In this document: in pieces, positions 23,825 through 33,493 of the stretch
How positions within the stretch are numbered: position 1 is the stretch's first letter
Layout: each line of letters begins with the position of its first letter
Assembly: GCF_037997115.1 (NCBI RefSeq)
Contig: NZ_CP150484.1
Location: forward strand, 7,904,396-7,963,912
DNA length: 59,517 nt
Direction of reading: 5' to 3'
From: Amycolatopsis coloradensis
GTDB lineage: Bacteria; Actinomycetota; Actinomycetes; Mycobacteriales; Pseudonocardiaceae
Position numbers and translations under genes: made by a program
Notes under the pieces: generated by a model
What the model was told of the DNA's origin: nothing
The model's database searches: none
The model's input: only the letters and a program-made list of their open reading frames with translations

Positions 23825-25345
23825 TCAGTCATTGTCCAGTTGGGAGGCCACGACATCGTCGAGTACGTCGGCGGCCCGTCGTACGTCCTCGTGGAGAGGC
23901 CGGTCCGGTTCGATGGGGGCGATCGCGTCCATCAGCCTCTCCATCACGTCCGCACAGGCAGGAGCGGTGGGCCTGCGCGCACCGACGTGAATCGCCTGGC
24001 GCAGGGCGACGGCCAAGGACCCGTGCAGAAGCCGCAGCGAACGAACCTGATCGAACGCGTTCAACGCGGCCTGCGTTCCGAAGGGGACGATGTCCTGATT
24101 GTGCAGGTTGGTAGGCAGACTCTGCAGCGACGCGGGGACGGCAGAACGGCGCATGTCGGCGATGATCGCGGTCGCGGCGATCTGGACTCCCTGCACTCCG
24201 TGCTGTCGCCCGGGTTCGGTGGCAAGTACGGGCGGCAGACCGCCGTTGCGGTGGGGATCGACGAGGAGATCGAGCTGCCGCTCGGCAAGGTTGCCCGTCT
24301 GTACGACGGCAGTGGTCATCGTATCTGCGGCAAAGGCGACAGGCTGGCCGAAGAAGTTGCCGCCGTGCACGACGAGGTTATCTTCCGGGAAGAACAACGG
24401 GTTGTCGCTGATGCCGTTCAAATCACGCAGGATGACATCTCGCGCTTGGCCGAGGCTTGCCCTCACCGCGCCGAGGAGCTGGGGAACGCAACGGATGGTG
24501 TAGGGCTCTTGCAGTGGCCGGTCCCCAGTGGGCCGGGTACCTCGCAGACGGGCGCGGAGATCAGCGGCCTCGGCGATCGCTTCGGGATGTCCGAAAGCCT
24601 CAAGGAGGTGGTGATCGCAGAAGTCGGTACCGCATCCGAGTTGATCGGCGAGCATGGCGGACAAAAGTCCGGCGATCCGGTGTGACCGGATGAACTGCGC
24701 CATCGCCAGCCCTGCAGCGGCTGCGGTCAGCGAGACGCCGTTCACCAGGCCCAGTGCGTCCCGCCCGTCGAGGTCGAGAGGTCGCAGCCCACAGGACGCG
24801 AGTGCGTCACCGGCGTCTTGCCGCACTCCATCGGCGTACGCGTGACCACGACCTTTCAAAGCCTGTGTCAAGTGTGCGAGCGGGACCAGATCACCACTGG
24901 CACCGACCGAGCCGAGCCGGGGTACGGCTGGAGCGAAGGTTGTCTTCAGCATTTCCGCCAGCGCGTCGAGCACCGAGACCGAAACCCCCGACCGTCCTCG
25001 CGCCAGCGAGGAAAGCCGGGCGAGCGTTGCCGCGCGGACGATGGACGTCGGCAGATCGGGCCCCTGCCCCGCGGTGAGGTGGGAGAGCAGGTTCTCACAC
25101 TGATCGGTGTCCTCGTCTCGCCCGGAAAAGCCCACCAGGGGACCGAACCCTGTCGTCGCGCCATAGATAGGACGGCCTTCGGCGAGGCATCGCATCACGA
25201 ATTCCCGACCTTCCGCGACCCGGTTCCGGGTGGCGGGGCCGAGGACGACTTCAACGGGGCCCGCGGCGGCTTCGAGATCGGCCAACGTACGTGCTTCGGC
25301 GACCGAGATGACAGGAATGCAAGTCTGCTCTTGAATGAGCCCCAC
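23825..25345 (-). CDS. MIO-type aromatic amino acid ammonia-lyase or aminomutase
   Basis: About 506 residues, the normal HAL/PAL/TAL length. The MIO prosthetic group would form from Ala-Ser-Gly in GSVGASGDLVPLAH (about residue 150). Catalytic Tyr lies in RPIYGATTGFG. The segment ENLLSHLTAG places His-Leu at the selectivity site known for tyrosine ammonia-lyase. The later ATAIIADMRRSAVPASLQS lacks the Glu typical of histidine ammonia-lyase (SENK-type), so Phe or Tyr is the likelier substrate, giving cinnamate/coumarate or a beta-amino acid. GTG 25345 has GGAAG about 8 bases upstream; GTG 25354 is an alternative. It is the last gene of the leftward set with the dehydrogenase, AKR and A-T-TE genes. 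No other histidine-degradation gene is near. Confidence 0.9.
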   Translation of the reverse strand: MGLIQEQTCIPVISVAEARTLADLEAAAGPVEVVLGPATRNRVAEGREFVMRCLAEGRPIYGATTGFGPLVGFSGRDEDTDQCENLLSHLTAGQGPDLPTSIVRAATLARLSSLARGRSGVSVSVLDALAEMLKTTFAPAVPRLGSVGASGDLVPLAHLTQALKGRGHAYADGVRQDAGDALASCGLRPLDLDGRDALGLVNGVSLTAAAAGLAMAQFIRSHRIAGLLSAMLADQLGCGTDFCDHHLLEAFGHPEAIAEAADLRARLRGTRPTGDRPLQEPYTIRCVPQLLGAVRASLGQARDVILRDLNGISDNPLFFPEDNLVVHGGNFFGQPVAFAADTMTTAVVQTGNLAERQLDLLVDPHRNGGLPPVLATEPGRQHGVQGVQIAATAIIADMRRSAVPASLQSLPTNLHNQDIVPFGTQAALNAFDQVRSLRLLHGSLAVALRQAIHVGARRPTAPACADVMERLMDAIAPIEPDRPLHEDVRRAADVLDDVVASQLDND

Positions 25346-25623
25346 AGTAGGCACTTCCTTTCGATTCCGGCTGGGAAATCACCGACCGACGTCCAGCCGC
25401 GGCCCGATACGGGCGACAGACCCTCGCTGCCGAATTGGCGATACGCGCCTGACATCTTTCGCAGGATCGGAGTGGTGAACGGTCTTGATCTTAAGTCCGC
25501 CGTGGAACCGCCTCAATCGCGATTCCACGGGACGGAACGACGGCGGAAAGCAAGGAAGCCAGCCACTCACGATGACACGGTGAACGCTCTCCACCTCGTC
25601 ACGCCACGGCGCGTTCGTCACGC

Positions 25624-26649
25624 TCACAATGTGATCAGCACCTTGGTCGCATTACGGTCCACCATTGCCTGGTAGCCGTGGCCGACATCGGCGAGTTTAA
25701 GAGTCCGGTCGAAAACCGCGCTCGGATCCAGCTTGCCGGCGATGACTTCGCCGAGTAATGCCGGGAGATAGGCGCGGACGGGCACTGGACCGCTTCTGAC
25801 GGTTATGTTCCGCAAAGAGCAGGCCGTCGAATCCAGAATGCCGTGCGGCCCTCCGACCACACTGACGACGCCGCCGTCGACGCAGATGGCCAACGCGGTG
25901 TCCAGCGCGTCCTGCTCACCGACGGCTTCCACCACCAGACCGGCCCCGGCGCCCCCGGTCGCATCGATCACCTGCGCCCGGCTCTCGGCGCCTCTCAAGC
26001 TCACGAGATCAGTAGCGCCGAACTTCTGCCCGATCCGCAGCCGGTCTTCGTGGTGTCCCAGCAGGAAGATCCGCTCGATGCCCAGGCGGCTCGCCGCGAG
26101 GACGGCGCACAAACCCACCTGGCCGTCGCCGACGACGGCCATCGTTTCGGGTGCGGGCCTTCCACCGGTGTGCACGGCATGCTGGCCGGTCGCCATCACA
26201 TCCGCGAGAGTCAGCACAGCCGGAATCCGCTCGTCGTACTCGTCGAACGGCACAGGCACCAAAGTGCCGTCGGCGAACGGCACACGCACGCCCTCCGCCT
26301 GCGCGCCGCCCGCCGCTACACCGAACATCCCGCCGCGAGCGCAGGAGCTCTGTGCTCCGTGAACACAGCGGTGACATTCACCGTCCGAAAACATGAACGG
26401 TGCCACCACCAGCTCTCCCGGACGTATCGACCGGACCGACGAGCCCACATTGGCCACCACACCGATGAACTCGTGTCCGCAACGTGGCCCCCGTACCGGG
26501 CCGGGCCTGCCGAGATATCCGCGAAGATCGGTGCCGCAGATCCCGGAAGCCACTACACGCACGACGGCGTCCGTCGGCTGCTCGATCTTGGGATCGGGTA
26601 CTTGATCCACGGTCACCCGGCCGGGTCCACGCAATACCGCTGCCCTCAT
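25624..26649 (-). CDS. Zinc-dependent alcohol dehydrogenase (MDR)
   Basis: A 341-residue medium-chain dehydrogenase: catalytic zinc Cys in SGICGTDL, CGHEFIGVV (the GHE motif) and the cofactor fold VVGDGQVGLCAV. The structural zinc lobe reads DGECHRCVHGAQSSC, so the first of the four usual cysteines is Asp, which may still ligate zinc. The substrate is unknown. In context it would oxidise or reduce an alcohol/aldehyde intermediate of the cluster. Start ATG 26649 follows GGAGG. A 900-base stretch with insertion-sequence debris now separates it from the AKR gene; the 269 bases downstream (25355-25623) hold nothing clear. Confidence 0.92.
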   Translation of the reverse strand: MRAAVLRGPGRVTVDQVPDPKIEQPTDAVVRVVASGICGTDLRGYLGRPGPVRGPRCGHEFIGVVANVGSSVRSIRPGELVVAPFMFSDGECHRCVHGAQSSCARGGMFGVAAGGAQAEGVRVPFADGTLVPVPFDEYDERIPAVLTLADVMATGQHAVHTGGRPAPETMAVVGDGQVGLCAVLAASRLGIERIFLLGHHEDRLRIGQKFGATDLVSLRGAESRAQVIDATGGAGAGLVVEAVGEQDALDTALAICVDGGVVSVVGGPHGILDSTACSLRNITVRSGPVPVRAYLPALLGEVIAGKLDPSAVFDRTLKLADVGHGYQAMVDRNATKVLITL

Positions 26650-27553
26650 GCTCTTGCCTCCTGAGCCTCCGTTGAATCCTCATGGGCGAGGATTGATGCC
26701 GTCGACGACGAGCAGACCGGCTGGTCATCGCAAGTTGCCGCTCCGGCGAACGCGCAACTGGAGGACGGTTTTCGGTTTACGGGTCGATCGAAGTCATGGG
26801 GGTATGAAGCCGCCTCTTCGACACCCCGCGGGCCCGCAGGTGATCGACTTTCGCGAAGAAGCTGACACTCGGAGTGATACCAGGAATATAGGAAACCCTG
26901 TGGCCGGGGTATCGGCAGGTTCCACGCTGTGAAACCCGCGTTTGTCTTGTTACCAGGCAGGGGCACGAATTCGCCCTCCGCATGATCGAAGTGAAGGACT
27001 CCTCCACTACCTTCAGGGTAGGCAAGGAGGCCTTCACAGACTCGGCGAGCGCGATGCCCAGCACCCCACATGCGCCTTACCCTTCGAGAACTGAGGTTGG
27101 GTGAGTATCCGGGTGGCTGTAGCGGTTTTGCCAGCGGAGGCCCGGCCAAGCGTGAACGGCAGCCCCACCGTGGCGGTCTTACACGCGGCGGTGCGCATCT
27201 GTTCACGGGTGGCCGAGCCGAACTTACGAGGTCGGCCGTCACTCCATTTCATTAGGGGCAGCCCCGCGAACCAGGATTCGTTGAACGCGTGGATCACCTT
27301 CCGCACATAGCCGCCGGTCGCCACGAACATCACCGCGATCGCACCTGCGGACCGGCCTGTCCGATCCCGGCCAACTTCGTTTTCTTCACCAGCCGATGCG
27401 CTTCCTCCCGCTCCAACGGCCGCACGAATATCTCAGGGCCAAGGCCATCACCAACCCGGATGTCCACAAGGCACGGTTGCCACGTCGACGTTCCTTGATG
27501 AGGCACCAAGGGTGTTGCGGCCGATTCCGCGAAGCGTGGGGATGCAGCGTCCG
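26650..27553. other. Decayed stretch with insertion-sequence debris
   Basis: No intact gene. The minus strand has patches of coding-like sequence, such as HFDHAEGEFVPLPGNKTNAG near 26930-27000, from a protein I do not recognise, and the IS630 remnant listed separately. It probably marks an insertion followed by deletion within the leftward biosynthetic set. Confidence 0.5.
27040..27440 (-). pseudogene. IS630-type transposase N-terminal remnant
   Basis: The minus-strand frame from about 27330 reads VRKVIHAFNESWFAGLPLMK, then GRPRKFGSATREQMRTAACK, like the paired helix-turn-helix of IS630-family transposases (usually ...VIHAFNERGF...GGRPRR). In another frame upstream, FVRPLEREEAHRLVKK fits the very start of the same family. 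The catalytic part is absent. Confidence 0.55.
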
Positions 27554-28624
27554 TTAGAACCGTTGTTCTGCCCCGCTTCGAGCCGCACGCCAGGCCATAT
27601 CGGACTCAGGACGGGGTGCCGGCACCACTTCTCCCGTGCGCGACCGGTTGATGCCCGTGGCGAGGCGTGGGGTGTAGTGCTTTATGAGATCGACCTGTTC
27701 CGCAGGAGTCAGCTGGAGGCCCAGGGCGGCGATGGCGTCGGCGAGGTGGTGTGGCTTGGTCACTCCCAGGATCGGCGCGGTGATGCCGGGCTGACCCGCC
27801 ACCCACGCCAAAGCCACTTGGGCACGGGTGACCCCGCGGGACTTCGCGATCGTGGCGACCGCATCGATGATCGCTTCATCGGCCGTCGCCGTAGCGTCGT
27901 AGAGGCGACGGGCCGACTCGTCGACACGGCTGCGCGTGGTCTCGGCGTCAGCGGCCCGCGTGAGCCGTCCTCGGGCAAGCGGGCTCCAGGGGATGACACC
28001 GACCCCCTGATAGCGGCAGAAGGGCAACATCTCCCGTTCCTCCTCGCGCTGCAGAAGATTGTACTGGTTCTGCATCGACACGAACCTCGTCCAGCCGTGG
28101 AGGTCCGCCGCGTGCTGCATCTCGGCAAACTGCCACGCAGACATGGAACAGGCGCCGATGTAGCGCACCTTGCCGGCGCGCACCACGTCGTGCAGCGCGG
28201 ACATCGTTTCCTCTACAGTGACGTCGGGGTCGAACCGGTGCACCTGGTAGAGGTCGATATAGTCGGTGCCGAGGCGACGCAGGCTCTCGTCGAGCTGGGT
28301 CAGGATCGCGCTACGGGAAAGACCGCCGCCCTTGGGGCCCTGCGTCATGTTGCCGAACACCTTGGTCGCGATGACCACGTCGTCGCGCCGGGCGAACTCA
28401 CGCACCAGCTCGCCGGTGATCTCCTCGCTGGCGCCGTGCGAGTACACGTTCGCGGTGTCGAATGTCGTGATGCCGGACTCCACGGCCTGCCGGAACAACG
28501 GCCGCGCATCGTCGATCCCCAAGGCCCACCGGTGGGTTCCGCCGCCGGGGTCGCCGAAACCCATGCAGCCCAGCACAATTCCCGACACGGTGAGACCGCT
28601 CTTACCCATCCGTACATGCCGCAT
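27554..28624 (-). CDS. Aldo-keto reductase
   Basis: A 356-residue AKR with the complete catalytic set: Asp and Tyr in FDTANVYSHGASEE, Lys in VVIATKVFGN and His in LYQVHRFDPD, plus the NADPH-site region GVIPWSPLARGRL and a C-terminal GITAPILGVTKPHHL. It closely resembles actinobacterial AKRs of the general-aldehyde type. ATG 28624 lies 6 bases after the stop of the A-T-TE gene, so it is co-transcribed and probably translationally linked. It would reduce a carbonyl intermediate with NADPH. Confidence 0.93.
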   Translation of the reverse strand: MRHVRMGKSGLTVSGIVLGCMGFGDPGGGTHRWALGIDDARPLFRQAVESGITTFDTANVYSHGASEEITGELVREFARRDDVVIATKVFGNMTQGPKGGGLSRSAILTQLDESLRRLGTDYIDLYQVHRFDPDVTVEETMSALHDVVRAGKVRYIGACSMSAWQFAEMQHAADLHGWTRFVSMQNQYNLLQREEEREMLPFCRYQGVGVIPWSPLARGRLTRAADAETTRSRVDESARRLYDATATADEAIIDAVATIAKSRGVTRAQVALAWVAGQPGITAPILGVTKPHHLADAIAALGLQLTPAEQVDLIKHYTPRLATGINRSRTGEVVPAPRPESDMAWRAARSGAEQRF

Positions 28625-28630
28625 CGTGCA

Positions 28631-31111
28631 TCACCTCCCCGGAAGTTCGCTCAGCCAAGCCGCCACAACATGTCCGGCGGCGGGCAGCATGGTCAAGTGG
28701 TTGCCGGACGCCGTGGCCGCCTCGCAGGGAAGCTCCCAGATCGCGCCCCCCACCTCGGCTCCGACATGCAGCACCGGAACGTCGAGCGGGCAGGGCGTCC
28801 ATTTGTCGAGCAGGCGCAGGTACGCGCCCGTGGCGGTGAGTCGGGTCAGACCCACCTCGTCGATACCGAGCGTCTCCTCCCGTTCCACCGAGCCGGCGAG
28901 GGCCGCGGGAGCCTTGTCGCGAACGTGATCCGGTGACGGCCACGACGAGTCGAGCAGCACCACACCGCGCAGACCGCCGGAGGGTTCGTTCGCTAACCGC
29001 TCGGCGAGGAGGTGTGCGATCCAGCCGCCGGATGAGTAGCCGCACAGCACATAGGGTCGTTCCCCCACCAATGAGTTCAGTGCGGCGATGTGCGCAGCTG
29101 CCAGGGCTTCCGCGTCCGCGGGGAGTGACTGCCCCTCCGCGAAACCGGGGTGGGCGACGCCATGCACGTCCGCGAGGCCGGCGAAAGCTTGAGCGAACTC
29201 GGTGAATTTCGTCGGGGTGGTCATGGGCAGCATCGACGAGAAGCACACGACCGCGACGGGACCCGGCCCGCTCGCGAGCGAAACCACCTCGCCCGCAACC
29301 GGATCGCTTGCTGTGAACACCTGTCGCGACAGTGACGCGGCACGGATCATGTCCGCGGCGGCGGCCGGTTTCTTCTTGCACAGCAGGCGGTATAGCTGTT
29401 CGAACCCGGTGGGCAGGGTGTTCGCCGCTTCCGCCGTTAGATGCCGCGCCAACGCTGCCGGGGTCGGATAGTCGAACACGATGCCGCTAGACAGGCGAAG
29501 GCCGGTCTCGGAGGCGAGCTCGTTGCGGAACCGCACGGACGATGCGGAGTCGAAACCGTAATCGCGAAACGTCCTGTCCGGGTCGATGAGCTCGGCATCG
29601 TCGAGAATGCGCGACGCGCACTCGCGCACGACCCGGAGCAGATCTACCGCAGCCGCGCCCTGTCCACGAGTAGCGGTGCGCGAGGCCAGCAGCTCCACGA
29701 GCTTGCCGCGGCGGATCTTGCCAGACGGCGTCAACGGAATCGCGTCGACTTTGACCAGTTCCAGCGGCAGCTTGTGCTCCGCTACACCGGTATCCCTCAG
29801 GATCGTCACAGCGTCGTCGAGCGTAAGACGTGGGTCGTCGGTGATGAGGCACGGGTATTCGCCGAGCCGATCGTCGGGCACGCCCACAACCGCGATACGT
29901 CCGCAATGCGCCAAGAGATCCTCGATCTCGCGGGTGACGACCTTACGGCCGCCGACGTTGATCAGGTCGCCGGTCCTGCCCAGGTGCACGACCCGCCCGT
30001 CGTCGTCGAGCCGGGCGAGGTCGCCGGTGCGGAGCCAGCCGTCGTCGGTGAAGGACGCTCGGGTCAGGTCCGGATCCCCCAAATAGCCGAGGAACATCGT
30101 GGCGCTACGGAACTGCAGTTCGCCGTCCTGCTCGCGGACCTGGGCGCCGGCAAGAGGATGGCCCACGGTGGACGACGCGGCCTCGTCGGGGTCGTCCGGC
30201 CGGGTGGACGTACCGGCCCCTATCTCGGACATCCCCCAAGTCACCAGCACGGGAGCGTCCACCGTCGCGCGGACGTCGCGGACCAGACGAGCAGGCACTG
30301 GTGCCCCGGAGGTCCGGACGGTGCGCAGCGCAGGCAGTGTCCGCCCGCCGAGACGAGACAGCAGGTCGTGCAACTGGGCGGGCACAGCGCAGAGGACGGT
30401 GACCTCGGCGTTGTCCGCCAGTGCCAAGAAGTCGTCGGCGTCCCAGCTCGGCAGCAGGGCGAGGACCGCCCCGCCGAGCAGGCTCTGGTGGACTGAGTGC
30501 AGGCCGAACAGATGGGAGAACGGGCTTGCGCTGACCACTACGTCGTCGCGGGTCAACGGACTACTCGAGATCAGTTCGGAAGCGTTGGAAAGCAACCCGT
30601 CGTGGCTGTGGAGGCAGATCTTCGGCCGGACCGACGTGGTGCCCGACGACGGCAGCGCCACGAACGGCATGGATGGTGAGACCTCGACGGGAAGGGGCAC
30701 ACCGCCCGCACCCTCGGCATGAATTCGCTTCCATTCGTCCCGGTCGACGACCGCCACCGGCTGCCCGAGCGCGATGAGAGCATCGAGGTCGGCCTGTCCG
30801 TGGGCGAGGTGCAAGGGGAGCAGGACGGCACCCAGCTGTGCAACAGCTACGTGCAGGGTGAGGAACTCCCAGCTGTTGGACAGCCGTGCCGCGACCAGGT
30901 CGCCGGGCTTGACCCCGCGATCCTGAAGCCCTTTCGCGACGGCGTCCGCGTCGGACTGCCACTGCGCCCAAGTCCACGAACGGTCGCCATCGGTCACGGC
31001 GACCGAAAACGGGCTCGGGGTAGACGCCGCGGCGAACAATGCCGGGAAGGTGAGCCCCAAAGGCTTTCCGACGGAAGGCATCGATGCTCGGGCAACTGCG
31101 GTGGTGTTCAT
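28631..31111 (-). CDS. Stand-alone adenylation-carrier-thioesterase protein
   Basis: 826 residues in three domains. Residues about 20-480 are an acyl/aryl-adenylating domain: ATP loop LPSSGTTSVRPK (153-164), TWGMSEIG (291-298), WLRTGDLARLDDDG and the catalytic Lys in TPSGKIRRGK (465). Residues about 488-562 are a carrier domain with phosphopantetheine Ser522 in DYGFDSASSV. Residues about 600-826 are a thioesterase with GYSSG (Ser693), Asp near 721 and His805. It lacks condensation and ketosynthase domains. One reading is activation and release of an aryl acid made by the ammonia-lyase. Another is aryl-keto-acid dimerisation, as in fungal atromentin-type and bacterial ralfuranone-type A-T-TE enzymes. 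It is the first gene of the leftward set. Confidence 0.9.
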   Translation of the reverse strand: MNTTAVARASMPSVGKPLGLTFPALFAAASTPSPFSVAVTDGDRSWTWAQWQSDADAVAKGLQDRGVKPGDLVAARLSNSWEFLTLHVAVAQLGAVLLPLHLAHGQADLDALIALGQPVAVVDRDEWKRIHAEGAGGVPLPVEVSPSMPFVALPSSGTTSVRPKICLHSHDGLLSNASELISSSPLTRDDVVVSASPFSHLFGLHSVHQSLLGGAVLALLPSWDADDFLALADNAEVTVLCAVPAQLHDLLSRLGGRTLPALRTVRTSGAPVPARLVRDVRATVDAPVLVTWGMSEIGAGTSTRPDDPDEAASSTVGHPLAGAQVREQDGELQFRSATMFLGYLGDPDLTRASFTDDGWLRTGDLARLDDDGRVVHLGRTGDLINVGGRKVVTREIEDLLAHCGRIAVVGVPDDRLGEYPCLITDDPRLTLDDAVTILRDTGVAEHKLPLELVKVDAIPLTPSGKIRRGKLVELLASRTATRGQGAAAVDLLRVVRECASRILDDAELIDPDRTFRDYGFDSASSVRFRNELASETGLRLSSGIVFDYPTPAALARHLTAEAANTLPTGFEQLYRLLCKKKPAAAADMIRAASLSRQVFTASDPVAGEVVSLASGPGPVAVVCFSSMLPMTTPTKFTEFAQAFAGLADVHGVAHPGFAEGQSLPADAEALAAAHIAALNSLVGERPYVLCGYSSGGWIAHLLAERLANEPSGGLRGVVLLDSSWPSPDHVRDKAPAALAGSVEREETLGIDEVGLTRLTATGAYLRLLDKWTPCPLDVPVLHVGAEVGGAIWELPCEAATASGNHLTMLPAAGHVVAAWLSELPGR

Positions 31112-31491
31112 CGTCCACTCCGTTCGAGCGTGCGCTCGTGAGCGCCAGAGTTTCCCAGGTGGGGTTCGCAGAGCGGTCACCACACGTGGACGTCGTGGTT
31201 CTCGCCCAGGCCTCCCTGCGCGAGTGGCTACGCCTCCGAGAGGTGTTTCCTCTGCGGGCAAGCCCGCAGTGACGCCAAACGAAGGTTTGCTGTTTCGTTT
31301 AGCCGCGCGCTACTTCGCGCGCCTCGATGTGCCCGAAGGACTCCACGAGTGTGTACTTTTACGCAGCAGCAACCACCGGCCAGTTGCCTGCGGCCTCGGT
31401 GCGGATCGCGGCGACCAGCGCGACGTCGATCGGATCGGCCGGATGACCTGAGCCCCTGCTCCGACGTAAGCGTGCTAGTTGAGGCTATGTC
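31112..31491. promoter_or_regulatory. Divergent control region of the biosynthetic locus
   Basis: 380 bases without a gene. It holds a perfect hairpin with arms CTGCGGGC (31252-31259) and GCCCGCAG (31262-31269). An operator-like inverted repeat has arms AAACGAA (31277-31283) and TTCGTTT (31294-31300), 10 bases apart. A GCGCG-CTACTT-CGCGC hairpin follows at about 31304-31319. The operator could serve the broken GntR protein or another regulator. AT content is locally raised at 31276-31302, where a promoter would fit. Confidence 0.5.
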
Positions 31492-32228
31492 ATGACCTCC
31501 GGATACCAGCCACCGGTCCGGCGATCGACCGAGAAGCGCGAACGGGTGCGTCGCCATGTCGTGCGGCTCATCGACGACATGGCTCCCGGCTTGGCCAAGG
31601 CCTCTGAGCGAGACCTGGCAGCCGAACTGGGTTTGTCCCGCTCCACTGTCCGCGCGACGATCGAGGAGCTGGTCGCGGAGGGTTTGTGACGCGCCAGCAC
31701 GGCCGCGGCACGTTCACCAGCTCGCGTCAGGCCGCGTCCGACGCAACGGCCGGCCCACCGGATGCGGCCAAGGAGTTCGACGAAACCAGGTGGTCGAGCA
31801 GGCTCCTCGCGTTCAAGCGCCCCTTCGTGACGCCGTCGCGGGCCGGGCGGCTGGAGTTGCGGACCGGCGCACCCGTGCTGAACGTCGTCAGGGTTCTCGA
31901 AGAAGCGGGCGAACCGATCGCGATCGAACACCTCGCACTGCCAGAGGACCTGGCACCAGGCCTCATCCCGGCAGATCTGGTGACCCGCGATCTCTGCCTG
32001 CTTCCGCGGGAGCGGTTCGGGATCGTGGCGCAGCTCGCGGGAGAAACACTTGAACCGGGAGACGCCAATGTGGAGCATGCCAAGCTGCTGGGTGTCGACG
32101 TTCACGCACCCGTCCTGTGCGCCGAGCGGCTGACGCGCGACACCCGCGGCCGCGTAGTCGCGCTGAGCGAAACGGTGTATCGCGGCGATCGGCACCCGGC
32201 CAAGTCGACGCTGAGCTCCGGCGGCTGA
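31492..32228 (+). pseudogene. GntR/UTRA regulator split by a one-base frameshift
   Basis: The first frame (31492-31689) gives the GntR winged helix (DLAAELGLSRSTVRATIEEL, VAEGL) and stops. The second frame (from GTG 31686) continues without loss as TRQHGRGTFTS, the wing, and then a UTRA ligand domain (AGRLELRTGAPVLNVVRVLE, GEPIAIEHLALP, ALSETVYRGDRH). A single missing G in GGGTTTG-TGACG explains the split; the two frames overlap as GTGA. A split protein would separate DNA binding from ligand sensing. Programmed slippage or a sequencing error are alternatives. Confidence 0.85.
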
Positions 32229-32437
32229 AGGCCACTTGCCTGCAAGGCAGTGACCGGGAGACTTTCGGGCACGATGGATGGATGGACCGACGGCGCATCC
32301 TCATTTGCTCCGCTGGTTTCACTAGCGTTCAGCTCGGTAACCGAATTCGGCTCCTGCCCCATAGGCGGACAGGCTGCTGGACCCGATTCCACGTTTCCCC
32401 GAGGCACAGCGGACCGCCGATCTAGGCAGGTAACGGG

Positions 32438-33478
32438 ATGAAAAAACTTTTGACCGAAGCCATACACAGGCAGGGCGGGGATCTCAGGGGTTTTGCCGGT
32501 GAGGACTACTTGGACTTGGGCACCTGCGTGAATCTTTACGGCCCGCCGCCCGCGGTTCGGGATATGCTGCAGGAGTTCGACGCCGAGCGGCTTCGCCCGC
32601 ATCCTTACGAAGCCGATTCGTTGTTTCGCGCCGGCTACGCCGAGCACCTCGCGGTGGATCCCGAACATCTGGTCTCCGGCAGGGGGATCACGGAGTTCAT
32701 CCGCCTATTGACGCGAATCCTGCCAAGGGATCGGATCGCCGTGGTGACACCGGACTACACCGACAGCATCCGCTGTGTCGCGAACCATTTGCCTCCGGAG
32801 CAGGACGAGGTCGACACTGTCGAAACGAGACTGAGCCGGATAGCCGAGGGAATGGCTCGCTACGACTTCGTCGTCGTGTCCAATCCGAATAATCCACTCG
32901 GGTTGCACATCCCGGTGGCGGATCTGTCCGAGGTCTGCCGGGCGAACCCTGGGTCCACGCTGATCGTCGATGAAGCATACGTGGATTTCCTCGACGGCAG
33001 CCGACGATCGATGATGTCGACCGGACTGTCCAATGTGGTGGTACTGTCCTCGCCGAACAAGGCGTTCGGCATCGCGGGCGTCCGTGCCGGAGCGATGTGG
33101 ACGCTGGACGAGCGGCTCCGGAAGATGATCTCCGGCGAACGACTGAACTGGCCTTTGTCCTTTTTGGACTCCGCAGTGGCGATCGCCGCGTTACGTGAAT
33201 CGTCGTGGGTCGAGCGGACCAGAGCCCGGCTGCTGGCCAACGCCGAGGTCATGGAAGGCATGCTGGATCGCCGGTTCGGCGGGGTGGTCAAGGGCGTGCC
33301 GGTGCACTACCGGTTTGTCGCCTGCGAAAACCCGCAGCGGAACTACGAAGAACTCATGCGAGCCGGGGTGGTCGTTCGTGTATTCGGCACCGGACAACCC
33401 GGAAGGCTCCCGGGCCTGCGCATCACCGCCCCTACCGATGAAGACCTGCCGAAGCTGACACAGGCCTTGGCCGGCTGA
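32438..33478 (+). CDS. HisC-like PLP aminotransferase
   Basis: A 346-residue fold-type I PLP enzyme of the histidinol-phosphate aminotransferase / threonine-phosphate decarboxylase class. Motifs: SNPNNPLG (substrate/PLP loop), LIVDEAYVDF (PLP Asp) and SSPNKAFGIAGVRAG with the Schiff-base Lys. HisC-like enzymes in clusters often transaminate aromatic amino acids or imidazole compounds. The N-terminus has a YGPPPAV segment. The start is ATG 32438. It is the first gene of a tight rightward set of four (gaps of 15, 41 and 40 bases). The 209 bases before it have small adjacent palindromes (CGGTAACCG and CCGAATTCGG, about 32335-32352), possibly operators. Confidence 0.88.
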   Translation: MKKLLTEAIHRQGGDLRGFAGEDYLDLGTCVNLYGPPPAVRDMLQEFDAERLRPHPYEADSLFRAGYAEHLAVDPEHLVSGRGITEFIRLLTRILPRDRIAVVTPDYTDSIRCVANHLPPEQDEVDTVETRLSRIAEGMARYDFVVVSNPNNPLGLHIPVADLSEVCRANPGSTLIVDEAYVDFLDGSRRSMMSTGLSNVVVLSSPNKAFGIAGVRAGAMWTLDERLRKMISGERLNWPLSFLDSAVAIAALRESSWVERTRARLLANAEVMEGMLDRRFGGVVKGVPVHYRFVACENPQRNYEELMRAGVVVRVFGTGQPGRLPGLRITAPTDEDLPKLTQALAG

Positions 33479-33493
33479 GCTGAAAGGTTCCGA

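Noticed and set aside
23825..25345. Histidine ammonia-lyase of histidine degradation (hutH)
   Set aside because: The Glu of the HAL active site is replaced by a PAL/TAL-type segment, and no hutU, hutI or hutG gene is nearby.
28631..31111. A carboxylic acid reductase (A-T-R)
   Set aside because: The C-terminal domain has GYSSG and a late His of an alpha/beta-hydrolase thioesterase, not a Rossmann reductase domain.
32229..32437. A metabolite riboswitch before the HisC-like gene
   Set aside because: Only short adjacent palindromes are seen; no known riboswitch core could be matched by eye.
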